A stretch of DNA of 64,000 nt, taken from positions 248,001 through 312,000 of the forward strand of contig QEOQ01000214.1 in NCBI GenBank assembly GCA_010279815.1, given 5' to 3'. Source of the DNA: Brachionus plicatilis. Its lineage: Eukaryota; Rotifera; Eurotatoria; Ploima; Brachionidae. Position numbers and translations under genes: made by a program. Position 1 is the first letter of the stretch; every line of letters begins with the position of its first letter. Under the pieces are notes generated by a model. That model did not search any database. It had not been told where the DNA came from and was given only the letters and a program-made list of their open reading frames with translations. Of the stretch, positions 31,609 through 42,113 are shown piece by piece.

Positions 31609-32858
31609 CATGTGTTATTTTTTTGGCAAATTGAAGTTTCAGATCAAATTTTAAGATCAAAACGATCATTTAAAAATTATAAACTTAATTAATCTAATGA
31701 TTTTAATAATTTTTAAGAAATAAATACTAAACATTATTAGACATGTAATGTCTAATAATGGTTCATCGTCAAATTAACATCAAAATGATTGATCTCAAAT
31801 TTATTTATCAAAAACAATCAATAATTTAAATAATTCAGGTTAAGTTAATTCACAAATTCAAATTTATAACTTTTATATCCATTCATTTAAACTCAAATAA
31901 TTTTATTTTTCTACTTTAATAAATTTTAAATTTTAAAAAAGTTAATTTTATTGTCTTTAAAAGGAAGTTTACATTCAAATCAATTAAAATATTTAAACCT
32001 ACTAAAGTTCGATAAAAAGAGACATTTTAAAATTTTAAATATGAAAGCTCTTGTTTACGTCCAACAAACTATGTTTTAAAATGTTAAACATTTATTTTTA
32101 AAACAAAACCTCGTTTCGGCAAAGGTTTTGCATCATGGCTCACATGAATTTTTCAATTGATGTTGGTTGATAAAGTGGCAATAAAATTCCATATAGTTTT
32201 GAATCCAAACTTTTCAAACTCTACCACTATTAATTCTAAGCAAAATTCTAACCAAAGTACTTATTTTTTTCGGAATTTATTGCTGAAAATTAGAGACAAA
32301 AATAAACTCAATAGTTATTTACTTTTAATCGAACCAATTATTGTTAATTTAAATTATTTGATATGTGATGATTTTTTTGACTATAAATTTTATAAATACA
32401 AACTAATTAAGTGTTGGCGGAGCTGTAAGCTTAGGCTGACTCTACTCCCTGGTCATATTGGACCTTTCATACTAGTTATAAATAGTAACTAGTCTTGTTG
32501 CTAGAATTAGATTTAAACTAAACTCTGAGTTACAAGGCTGTATTTATAACTACTAATTGATAACAACTTGGAGACAATTTGGAAAATAGAATGATATTCA
32601 AAGGATATGTAAGAGAGAATTTTTAGATTTGAAAGGGTTTTATATATTTTAGCTCAAGGTTTGAGTTAAATAAAGTTTCTAAAACTAGTCTATTCTTTCC
32701 AATGCCAAAGTCTAAGTCCAGTCCTAAGTTAACCGCTAACATAAGGATTAAATCAACAGCATAAATTTTTTAATTGTACAAAAATTCAATCTGATATTTT
32801 TTAACTTTTCAAATTTTATAAAAAAAAAATAATAATTTAATAAAAATCATAATTATTT
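31609..32858. other. Gene-free AT-rich stretch
   Basis: No gene supported. The open frame 32157-32492 is AT-driven, low in structure and has no homologous look. A small hairpin TTAGACATGTAATGTCTAA lies at about 31738-31756. Confidence 0.35.
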
Positions 32859-33071
32859 TTAAATAAGAGATAAACATTGAGCTTTATTAGTATAATATAC
32901 CTGATCTTTTGATTTCCATTTTGGGAGCTTTTGTTCATTTTTTTCATCAATCTGCTTATTCAAAAGATTGTCTTGAGTAAAAATATCTCTTTTTTTCGAA
33001 AAAAAATATTCTTTAATTAGGCCTGAATTTTGAAATTCATCTTCTGGGTTGTTTTTGTCTTCATTCAACAT
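32859..33071 (-). CDS. Possible first exon of an unrecognised hydrophilic protein
   Basis: From the ATG at 33071 a hydrophilic, Lys/Asp/Glu-rich frame runs about 57 codons to KSKDQ, followed by a good donor (GATCAG then GTATAT); read-through continues to a stop at 32859. Amino-acid use is ordinary for this genome, but no second exon could be fixed downstream. It may be a real 5' exon, a degraded gene or a chance frame. No domain was recognised. Confidence 0.3.
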   Translation of the reverse strand: MLNEDKNNPEDEFQNSGLIKEYFFSKKRDIFTQDNLLNKQIDEKNEQKLPKWKSKDQVYYTNKAQCLSLI

Positions 33072-33549
33072 TTTCTAGAAATAATTTAAATTTAAGACTG
33101 TATTTTGGAATTTTTTTATTTATTATTTTATTTTGTTTTATTTGAGCATCATCAATTTGTTGTTGGCCTATACATTTTCGGCTTAAGAAAACAATTTAAA
33201 TAAAATAGAAATAATAAAGAATTTAATTTTTTTTTAAATAAAAAAATAGCGCTTCGCTTTTTAAATTAAGGTTTCATTTTTTAAAATGATTTAATCAGGA
33301 TCAATTTCTTCTAATGTTCTTTTTAATTAAAAAAAAATATTTGATTATTATTTTTTCTTAAAAAATAAATCAAGTTTTCCTTAAAAAATAAAATAAATAT
33401 ACATTTAATTAAGCGAATGTTCATGTTAAATTTTATTTTTTTGAGAAAGCTTAAAAATTTGAATCAAATTAATATAATTGCTAAATTCATAGTTTAAACG
33501 CAATTTATAACCTGTCTTTCTTTTAACAACAATTTTGTTTTTTCGAATT

Positions 33550-33744
33550 TTAAGCGTGTTCGTTTAAGCAATAGATTTTTTTAGCTCTTATAAACTCTTC
33601 AAATGAATTTATTTCTTTAATATTTGAGATTTTTTTACAAGACCTAAAAAAATTACATAGAATCATTGTCCCCAGACAAAAAATAAGCCAAATAGATTTT
33701 ATAAATGATATATTTGAATTTCTATTTTTAAAAGTATTGAGCAT
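33550..33744 (-). CDS. Possible small membrane or secreted protein
   Basis: 64 codons from ATG to TAA. A basic start is followed by a hydrophobic helix (FIKSIWLIFCLGTMILCNFF) and a hydrophilic tail with one further Cys. The layout would suit a signal anchor or an uncleaved signal peptide. There is no paralogue in the window and no conserved feature, so chance cannot be excluded. Confidence 0.28.
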   Translation of the reverse strand: MLNTFKNRNSNISFIKSIWLIFCLGTMILCNFFRSCKKISNIKEINSFEEFIRAKKIYCLNEHA

Positions 33745-35328
33745 GATGTTAAAATATTTTATATTAAGCTTATAAAAGTGAAAACTAAGTCCAATTTTTT
33801 AATTTATTAGAAATATTATAGACACTCAAAGTGTTATCTAAATTAAACTATTCGTCTTTTAATTTTTCTTTAAAAAATTCAAATTCTAGTTCGAGAAGTT
33901 ACACATGTTTGAGAAGCTGATTCATAATAATGAATTTATTTCTTATTTGAATTAAATTTTTATGTAAAAATATTTACTTTAATTTTTTTTATCTTAAGAT
34001 TATTTTTTCGACATTTTATAAATTCACAAATAAAACTCAATTTAAAAATCCCATTAATTCTGTAAAACAAGCGCAATAAATTTTTCAAGTGCTTCAAATT
34101 TTTACTAAAATAAACAAACATTTTAACTGATTGAAAAAGTTATGATTTATTTTCAACTAATTAATTTTTTACCAGGAAAATTAAATGTGTTTAGGATTAA
34201 AGTTATTTGAAAATTTAAAAAATCTATTCAAAATCTAAATCTCTGTTATCTGTCGCATATTTATTAAAAAATTAACTTGATGATTCTTCAGATTATTATA
34301 TTTTAATGATCCAAAATAACTTAACTTTATATAATACAAACCATAAGCAAATGGTTTTTTCTTATGGTTTGTATTTAAATGATCAGTATTTTAAAAAAAT
34401 TGATCTGTAAATAATACTAGTTAAATATTTATATGATTAGAATCAAATTAAGAATGAAAGGAAATAATTTATCAATATACAGTTGATCTATATTATCTTC
34501 TTTTTTCTTGTTGTTTTAATTTTTTTTTTTAACTTAAAAAAACAAAAAAGATAATTAAGAAACTTCCTTCTGAACGAACAAGTTTCAATTTATTAGGTCG
34601 AAATGGACTTAAGACTATCATTTGGCAAAAGGCAATAAATTAGTGACCTCGAGCGTGTTAAAAACTGCAGCTGAATACTCCAAATCAGCTGGTGAACAAT
34701 TTAGGGCAAGTGAAGAAGAAATCAGCAAAGTTTAAGAAATGCGTTGGAATAAAGAGGTTCTACTATTTGGATTTTGACTCTACCAATTGGAGATAATATG
34801 GTAGTCAATTTGATATAAGGCAAATGCACCTGTCCAATATTTTATAAGCATTACATATTCAAACATTTAGTCGGTTCTGCAATCAGGTAAAAATTCAAAC
34901 TACCACCAGCATTAAAATATGAACCGATTGTTTAAAAACGTAAAAGACCAAATAAGGCAAAAATAAATTCATTGAAAGATAAAATCTTTTTTTATTAGAA
35001 TTTGTATTTTATATTAAAAAAAACATTAAAAACAAAAGATTTTAATTTTAATATTTAAATTAAATATTGATTTATTAAATATTTTAATGATCATTAGATA
35101 TAAAATAATGATTAATTAATATAAGCCCTTTTTTAGATTAATGAAAAATTATCTAAAAATTTTTTTTACTTTAAAAAATTCAAAACACTAAAATTAAGGA
35201 AAAAAATACAAAGCAGCAATAACTCATAAAAAAGGTTTTCAATTTTCAAATAATTATTGACAAATTCTTCTGTAAATAATTGATATGATTAAAAACTACA
35301 TCAGCAGAATTGGTAAAATTAATTTAAT
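33745..35328. other. Mostly gene-free; contains a perfect hairpin and a coding relic
   Basis: A perfect 15-bp inverted repeat (34333-34347 and 34361-34375, AATACAAACCATAAG) with a 13-base loop lies alone. About 34600-34735 on the plus strand has above-average GC and a frame reading KGNKLVTSSVLKTAAEYSKS then EQFRASEEEISKV before a stop. This looks like a decayed protein-coding fragment, possibly transposon-derived, but I cannot name the family. The rest shows nothing. Confidence 0.35.
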
Positions 35329-38300
35329 TTATCCTGTTCCACCACCAACGCATTTTTTATTGGTATGACAATATGAATAATCACATTCAATGTCATCAAG
35401 ACAATCAAGTCCTTGAACTTTTGCACATCTGTAATCTCCTGTCACAGCAATAGTTGTGTATGGCGATTTCCATCTTAAATTTGACAAAAATTTATTAAAA
35501 TTAATTTGAAAAAAACATAAAATTAGACCTACGCGCAAAAATTACCCAAGCAATATGTTGTAATATATGTGGAGGATGTCGATTGTCTTATTCCAGAAAT
35601 GCTTGAGCCCAAACAATCAGAGTCTAAAACACATGGTGAACCAACAATTCCCGCTATCAAAAAAATTAATTAGAGGCAGAATCTTTAAATATTCAATTTA
35701 AATAAAATATTTTTTTACATAAAAGTGTAGTTGTAGTTGTTGTAGCAGTGGTAGTTGTTATAGCAGTGGTAGTTGTTATAGCAGTGGTTGTTGTAGTAGC
35801 AGTGGTTGTGATTGTGGTTGTAACAGTGGTAGTTGTTGTAGAAGTGGTAGTAGTCGTAGCAGTGGTTGTGGTTGTAGCAATGGTAGCTGTTGTAGCAATG
35901 GTAGTTGTTGTAGCAATGGTAGTTGTTGTAGCAGTTGTTGTGGTTAAAGAAGTGGTAGTAGTTGTATCAGTGGTTGTAGCAATGGTAGTTGTTGTATCAG
36001 TGGTTGTGATTGTGGTTGTAACAGTGGTAGTTGTTGTAGCAATGGTTGTGTATGTTTTTGTGGCAGTAGCTGTGGATATTGTTGTTTTTATCGTTTGAAA
36101 TGTATTTGATGTAGTTAAATTATTTGGTATATTTTGTGGCAACAAGAATCTCAATAGTAACCCGACAAGCAATAATAAAAAAGCAAATATCGAAGCACCG
36201 AAAATGAAAAGAAAAACTGCTATACTTTTCTTTTTCTTTAATCAATTTTTAATTTAAAAATATTTATTTTTAAAGTAAAAAATTTTACTTTTTTATCAAT
36301 TTTTTCATTTTTTTTAATCTCCGGAATTAAAGATGATGAATTTTTTAAATTGAAGCTGTTTTTATTCTCAGTCCCCTTCTCATTATGTGTTTTTTTGCTC
36401 TTTTAAAACAAAAAAAAAATGCTGAAAAATAATATAAAAATTTACTTGATCACTATGAAGATCTTTTAAAGCCTCTGGCGAATTTATTGGAGTTATTGAA
36501 CTTAATGAGTTATTTATTCTTTTGGCATATTCGTTTTTGCTGGTAAAATTTTTATTTTCATTAATTTCATTATTTCTATATTGAGGTTTAATATATTTTT
36601 CATTAGAATCAAAAAATTGATTTTTTTCGTTTTTAATTTTAATATTATTAATAAAATCTTTGTTTTTAAATTCTGTCAATTTTCCTAAATCATTCCTAGT
36701 AAATTTCTCTGAATTAGGAATTTTAATTTCATTTTTTTTCAAGTTGCCTCTTAAATTAACTTTAAAATCAGGCAATTTCTCATTTTTCTGATGAAACCTT
36801 TGATTAAGCATTTTGTGTCCGGAATTAAATTTTATATTTTTATCACTAGTAAACAGCTCTTTCTGATTAAAAAATGTAGTTTTTTTTTCAAGAATATCAT
36901 TAAAGGAATCAGCCGAAAAATAAGCTTTTTCATTTAGTTTAATATTAGAATTGGTCTTTTCTTTTACTTCTAGATTTTGGATCTTATTACTATCTTCCAT
37001 TGGAAATTTTTTCTCACAAACATTGTATTTTTTTGTTTCATTATTATCTTTAATAAAATTATTATTTTTGTTTACATCATGGGTTTGTATTCTTTTCATT
37101 TCATTCAAATTGTCTTGAATGTTGTTTCTTTTTTCCAAAGTTAAGTCTTTTTTTGGCATTTTTTTGGTGTTTTTAATAAAATGATCTTTCTCGTTTAAAT
37201 CTTGCTCTTCAGATACATTATTTACTTCCATTGGAAAATTGTCATTCTTTAAATTTTGTTGTTTTATCTCATTTTCATCTTTAATTAAATTATTATTTTT
37301 CCTTATATTTTGTTCTCTTTTCATTTCTTCTAAAAGAAGACTATCATTCTTTGAATATTGTTTTTTTGTCTCATTAATATCTTTAATGGAATAATTCCTA
37401 TTTTTTACTCCGTGGCTTTGGTAATTTTTTTTGTTTCCTAAAGTAAAAAAAATATTTTTTTCATTATTGTTCTCAATGTTGTTTCGTTTTTCCAGAAAAA
37501 AGTCTATTTTCGGTGTCTTATTGATTTCTTTAATAAAATAATTTTTCTCTTCTAAATCTTGTTTGTCTATTTCATTATTTGCTTCTGTTGGAAAATTTTC
37601 ATCATTTACATTTTGTTTTTTTGTTTTTTGAGTATCTGTTTTAAAAATAATTTGCCCATTTTCATCCTTGAAACTATTATTTAAACTTATTTCAAATTGT
37701 TCGGTTAAATTTGATGTTTGAGTTGAATCTACTGAATTTGTTTTTCTGTTTCCAAAAAGATATGAAAAGAATCGTCTTATAGAAAAAATTGATTTTTTAT
37801 TTTTTATTAATGCCTCTTGCGAATTAATAATATCAAAATCTTCATACTCAAATTCATTTTTCTCCATTTTTAAATTACTTTTTGAGCTTTGAATTCTTAA
37901 AAATTCATTTTTATCAAAATTATTTTCAAACCCTTTTGTCTTACGCTTGATAAATAATAATTCATCATTTTCCTCAGCCAATTTTGATATAAATTTTTTT
38001 CTATTCGATTTGTTTATTATTGTATTTTTGTTTTTTAATAAATTTTTCCTTTTGCTTTGAGACAAATTTTCTTTGTTCACTCGAAAATTTTTTGAATTTT
38101 TTTTAAATTCAATTTTTAATAGTTGAATCGTTTTATCCATTTCTTCAAATTTATGTTTACTTTTAAACAAATTCTTTGAATTTGAATTTGTGTCATCTTC
38201 ATAAGTCCAGTTATTTTTTTTGTATATACTATACTCTCTTGGTCTTTTTAGTCTAAAGTTAAATGGAACAACTTTAGTGGAAGTTTTTCTAAATTTCTTA

Positions 38301-39484
38301 GATGAATCCATTTTTTTTGGGACAATTATGTTTTGAACTTCTTTCAGCTTTGTTATATCAAGGTAGTCGCCTTTTTCTAAATTCTCTAAAATTTTATTTT
38401 TTGAACTACTGAATTGTATTTTAGCTAATAAAAATTCTGATGTATTTTTTTCACTTTTTGGCACTAAATCCTTTAAAAATTCAGACAAAGCTGGATTCAT
38501 GTTATTTTGCTTGTTTCCATCATGTTTGAACTCATGTTTTTCAAACTTGGAGAATTTTTTTTTATTTGACAAACTTTCTTTGTTCACTCGATAATTTTTT
38601 GAATTTTTTTTAAATTCAATTTTTAATAGTTGAATCGTTTTATCCATTTCTTCAAATTTATGTTTACTTTTAAACAAATTCTTTGAATTTGAATTTGTGT
38701 CATCTTCATAAGTCCAGTTATTTTTTTTGTATATACTATACTCTCTTGGTCTTTTTAGTCTAAAGTTAAATGGAACAACTTTGGTCGGCGTAAAAGGCTT
38801 CTGTAATATGTCTTTTTGGTGATAAAAGTTAAATTCTTCTAAGTCTTGCATTTTGGACAATTTGTCGAATTTTTTATCTGGATTAATTTTTTTTTTTGTC
38901 TTAATATTTTCTTTTTCAAATTTTGACATATTCTTGAAATCGATATGAACTCTTTGATTGAAATTAAACGGAATAACTTTGGTAGGTTCAAATTTTTTTT
39001 TAATTTTTTTTGGTTCTTCGTTAAAAAATTTAAACTGGGATGTAATTCTTTTTCGTTTATTGTTAATAGATTCAGTTTCTCGCTTGAATTCATTCCTTTG
39101 TAGTCTATCAGGAAGCTTTATGGTGAATTTTTTATATTTGATCCGAATTGGTCTATTGAAATTGAATGGAACAACTTTTGTTGGAACAAATTTTTTCTTT
39201 GAACTTATATTAGGCATTTTAAAAGAATCTTTTGCTTTTAAGGCATTATTTTCATTTCCTTTAAAAAATTATTAAAAAAAATCAAAATAAAATTTTAGAT
39301 TACCATTAAAATAATTTCTTGTCTCGTTTTTAGATTTTTTTTTAGCAAGAACTAAATCCTTTTTAAATATGGAGAAATTTCTTCGATTATTGAAGTTTGG
39401 TCTTGATCTCTGATATTTTGAGAGTTCGTTTTTATCAAACGAGACTAAATTAACTTCGACTTTTTCACTGATTTCAATGGACAT
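35329..39484 (-). CDS. Large type II membrane protein with Thr-rich (mucin-like) and Cys-rich outer part
   Basis: Six exons on the minus strand: 39484-39304, 39258-36446, 36399-36289, 36235-35719, 35653-35533, 35473-35329. All borders are GT..AG and the phases agree (1, 0, 0, 1, 2), giving 1295 aa. No signal peptide is present. The first about 1035 residues are hydrophilic, Lys/Asn/Glu-rich and presumably cytosolic, with four copies of a basic motif around PTKVVPFNF (one as STKVVPFNF, one as PTKVIPFNF). Next come KKKS, one membrane helix (AVFLFIFGASIFAFLLLLVG), a Thr-rich stretch of about 130 residues and the same Cys-rich tail as the gene at 30056-30862. A type II topology with a glycosylated ectodomain is inferred. 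The PxKxxPFxF repeats recall TPX2-type microtubule-binding motifs, but weakly. Confidence 0.75.
38071..38784 (-). repeat. Internal coding duplication (two ~207-bp copies)
   Basis: 38071-38277 and 38578-38784 are nearly identical. They encode about 69 residues ending in the motif block STKVVPFNFRLKRPREY / PTKVVPFNFRLKRPREY. The two copies are in the same frame and about 300 bp apart, so they arose by recent duplication inside exon 2 of the large membrane-protein gene. Confidence 0.85.
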
Positions 39485-40224
39485 ATTCCCAACTCAATGG
39501 TTAATTTTACAAAAAATTATTTCAAGAGGCTTTAGAATTTTGATTTTTTTGAAAAAATCTGAATTCAAGTTAAGATCACTTTAATTTTTGATTAAAATGA
39601 AAAACCAATTTAATTTGATTTATTTTCATTATATTTAAAATTTTTGTTTATTTTGTTTTAAACATTAAAAAAGGCATTTATTTTAACAAACAAATAAATA
39701 AATTAATGTAATTTAATTTTTTGATAAATAATCACATATTTATGAGAGTTAAATTTTGTCCTCAAATTAAAAAGAGTCTCTCGTAATTCTAAAACGCAAA
39801 TTCCTTTTAAAAATGTCTCTTCAAATGTTCAAATAAATAATTAACTTTATTATTCTAGGTATTTTGTTGATTTTTGAATCACTTTGATAATTAAATCAAT
39901 GTTTTCATGAATTTAGCTGGAAAAAAACTGAAATAAAAATACAAAAAGGAATATAAATTAATTGATTAAAGATTATTGAAAAAATTAAAGAAATACATCT
40001 ATTTGTTCATTAAATAAAAATTTTGCTTAGAAAAATGTAAAATGATTGGAAAAGTAAATATTTTGAATGCGTTACCGACACTTTAAGAACTCACTTACTT
40101 GATGATCAACTCGTGTTTAAATCATATATATATAGAATACGTGACTTTGTTATTAATTAATACGCCTCGCAATATTCTTCCAGTAACAAATTTGCAATTA
40201 GATTTCATTAAATTTTGAGATATT
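39485..40224. other. Upstream region of the type II membrane protein
   Basis: AT-rich, no coding signal. The start of the gene at 39484 must be driven from here. I see no copy of the AATTGATTTTCTTT motif. Confidence 0.3.
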
Positions 40225-40920
40225 AAGATCCTTTTTGGCGAATAATTTTTGCATACAGCTATTTTTAATAAAAATACGGCTAATTTTTTAAAAATACCTC
40301 TTATTTAATAGGTTTACCTCTAATTTAATAAAAACTCATCTAAATAAATAGAAACTCATCTAAAATAATAAAATCACCTCTAAATTAATTAAAAAATATA
40401 TCTTAATTAAGATTTAAACTTAAATCAACACTTAAAATTATTAAATAACGGTATAAAAAGTAAAAAATGGTTACAGATAAAAACTTAAAAAAAATAAAAT
40501 TATTTTAGCAAAAAATTTCCAAAAAAAAAAGAAAAGAAAAATGGAGAATGGTTCTCAAAATGAAGAAAATAAATTGTGCTCAACTTGCATCATGCCAATG
40601 GCTAAAAGAAGATATTTTTTTTGTTCTAGATGCAACTCAAAAAGTAAATAATTTTTTTTTTTATTATGTTAAATATTTTTTATAATAAAAGATGTAGCTT
40701 TTATTAATTTAGATATTTTTATTATAAAAGATGTAATTTTTATTTAATTAGATATTTTTTTATTATAAAAGATGAAGTTTTTGTTAAATTAGACGTGTTA
40801 TTATTATTTTAGATGAGTTTTTATTAAAATAGAGGTAAGCTTATTAAATTAGATTTCTTTTTACTAAAATAGCGAATTTTTTATTAAAATTTGCGAAAAA
40901 TTTATTAAAATTAGCGGGAG
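40225..40920. mobile_element. Foldback element of ~20-bp iterated units around a zinc-ribbon micro-ORF (copy 1)
   Basis: On the left side (about 40260-40400) variants of ACCTCTAATTTAATAAAAAC and ACTCATCTAAAATAATAAA follow one another. On the right side (about 40680-40915) the complementary words appear (TTTTTATTAAAATAGAGGT, GATGAGTTTTTATT). The outer ends carry CGGCTAATTTT and AAAATTAGCGGG, also complementary. The arms enclose a short ORF (40541-40651). A second copy with the same plan lies at about 46400-46890. The boundaries are approximate. Confidence 0.55.
40541..40651 (+). CDS. Zinc-ribbon-like micro-ORF inside the foldback element
   Basis: 36 codons from ATG to TAA: an acidic/Asn start, then CSTC, 13 residues and CSRC, a spacing fit for one zinc ribbon, with KRRYFF between. 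AAAAGT just before the stop could also be a splice donor. The homologous place in the second element (about 46588-46687) reads QNNESKSCEKF, a stop, then KKRYFYCDNCY, so the ORF existed in the ancestor and has decayed there. The protein may bind the element's own repeats, but that is speculation. Confidence 0.45.
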   Translation: MENGSQNEENKLCSTCIMPMAKRRYFFCSRCNSKSK

Positions 40921-41165
40921 GAAAATTATGGGCCATCCTTTTTCTAGAATTTAAATATAAAAATTTTAAACTTTTTTATTAAATTTGAAACCGAAGCCTG
41001 ATAAAATTTTTCATTACAAATAATTATGGTTTAAAGCTTTTAAAGAATTCCAATTTAAATATGAGAAATTAAAATAAAACTTAAAATTTTTTTAAATAAA
41101 AATTTTCTATTTTTTAATTTTTATTTTTTGAAATACTTAAGTTTATTTTTCAGTGAAGAATTTAA

Positions 41166-41534
41166 TTATCGGCAATAGCAAGTTCCACCTGAGCAAGAGC
41201 CGTTTTTCGAGTATCTGCATCTACAGTGAAAGTCGCATAATCCGGCGCTTATCTGGCATGTTAGCTTTTGTTCCGGTTCTCCTTGCACCACCGGGAATTG
41301 TAACATTTCTGATCGACTAGCATTACATAATTCATTAGTACATGATCCACAGCTTGCAGCAATTCCGGTGACACAACCAGTACAAGCCAAAAATCCACCA
41401 CAACCACTTGCAGCACATGTTGTTACAGCACTAACACAAGCAAGACAGCTTAATTGTCTTTTTTGTACACTTTTAGCAATTATTTGGTTTGATAGCAAAC
41501 CGATAAGAAAAATTATAATTAAATTTTTTTTCAT
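41166..41534 (-). CDS. Small secreted Cys-rich protein
   Basis: 122 aa, one exon. There is a signal peptide (MKKNLIIIFLIGLLSNQIIA), then a Cys-rich domain of about 100 residues: CLACVSAVTTC, GFLACTGCVTGIAASCGSC, CDFHCRCRYSKNGSC, ending CYCR. The spacing and the C-H/D-F-H-C-R core match the Cys-rich domains of the two WD40 proteins (12862-14331, 18647-20409), so this is the stand-alone version of that module. About 16 cysteines suggest a disulphide-bonded extracellular fold. I do not recognise an outside family; roles such as secreted glue, matrix or defence are possible but not shown. Confidence 0.8.
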   Translation of the reverse strand: MKKNLIIIFLIGLLSNQIIAKSVQKRQLSCLACVSAVTTCAASGCGGFLACTGCVTGIAASCGSCTNELCNASRSEMLQFPVVQGEPEQKLTCQISAGLCDFHCRCRYSKNGSCSGGTCYCR

Positions 41535-41576
41535 TTTTTTAGTATGTCATGATAATAATTTTTAGCTTTTATTTAT

Positions 41577-41590
41577 AAAGAAAATCAATT
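41577..41590 (-). promoter_or_regulatory. Shared upstream motif AATTGATTTTCTTT with adjacent TATA-like word
   Basis: 43-56 bp before the ATG at 41534, read on the minus strand, and followed directly by TATAAATAAAAG, a plausible TATA box. The first part also extends leftward as TGTTCAATTGATTT, which recurs as TGTTCAAATTGATTT before the gene at 14331. Confidence 0.45.
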
Positions 41591-42113
41591 GAACATGTGT
41601 GAAAGAGGCATGTCATTAGATTTTATAGTGTCATATGGACTACCAAATCTTTGATCACTAAATAATCATTATCTCAAAGATAACTTTATTTTATTAAGTA
41701 AAGAGAAAAAAATCACTCGGTTTATATAAGCCTTATTTTATTTTATGCAATAAAAAAATTCAAAATTAGCAATTCACTATAGCTATGACAAATGTAAAAA
41801 ATCTAAATTTTATTACGCTTAGAACAAATAACCAAATGAAGTTGTGAATGTGAAATCTAAAAATGAATTTAAAAACAACCAAGATAACTATTTGAAACAA
41901 AATAATTAATTTTTTTTATTATAACACAAGCATATTTTTATGAGGAGTTTAGATTAAAATCAGACGGTTTTCAACAATTTTTTTATAATTTTTTATATTT
42001 TTATGAACAGTCGAACCTCGTTATACCTCAAAAGAAAATATTTTTTGAATTTTCCGGATGAATGAACTCCAAGGACAAATTTAATCTAGCCGAACGACTA
42101 TAAGATAGCAAGA

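Noticed and set aside
32157..32492. 111-codon plus-strand frame
   Set aside because: Low-information Asn/Leu/Ile composition, no domain, no supporting splice signals or repeats.
35748..36098. Val-rich 116-codon plus-strand frame
   Set aside because: Antisense to the Thr-rich exon of the type II membrane gene; ACN repeats read backwards give GTN valine codons.
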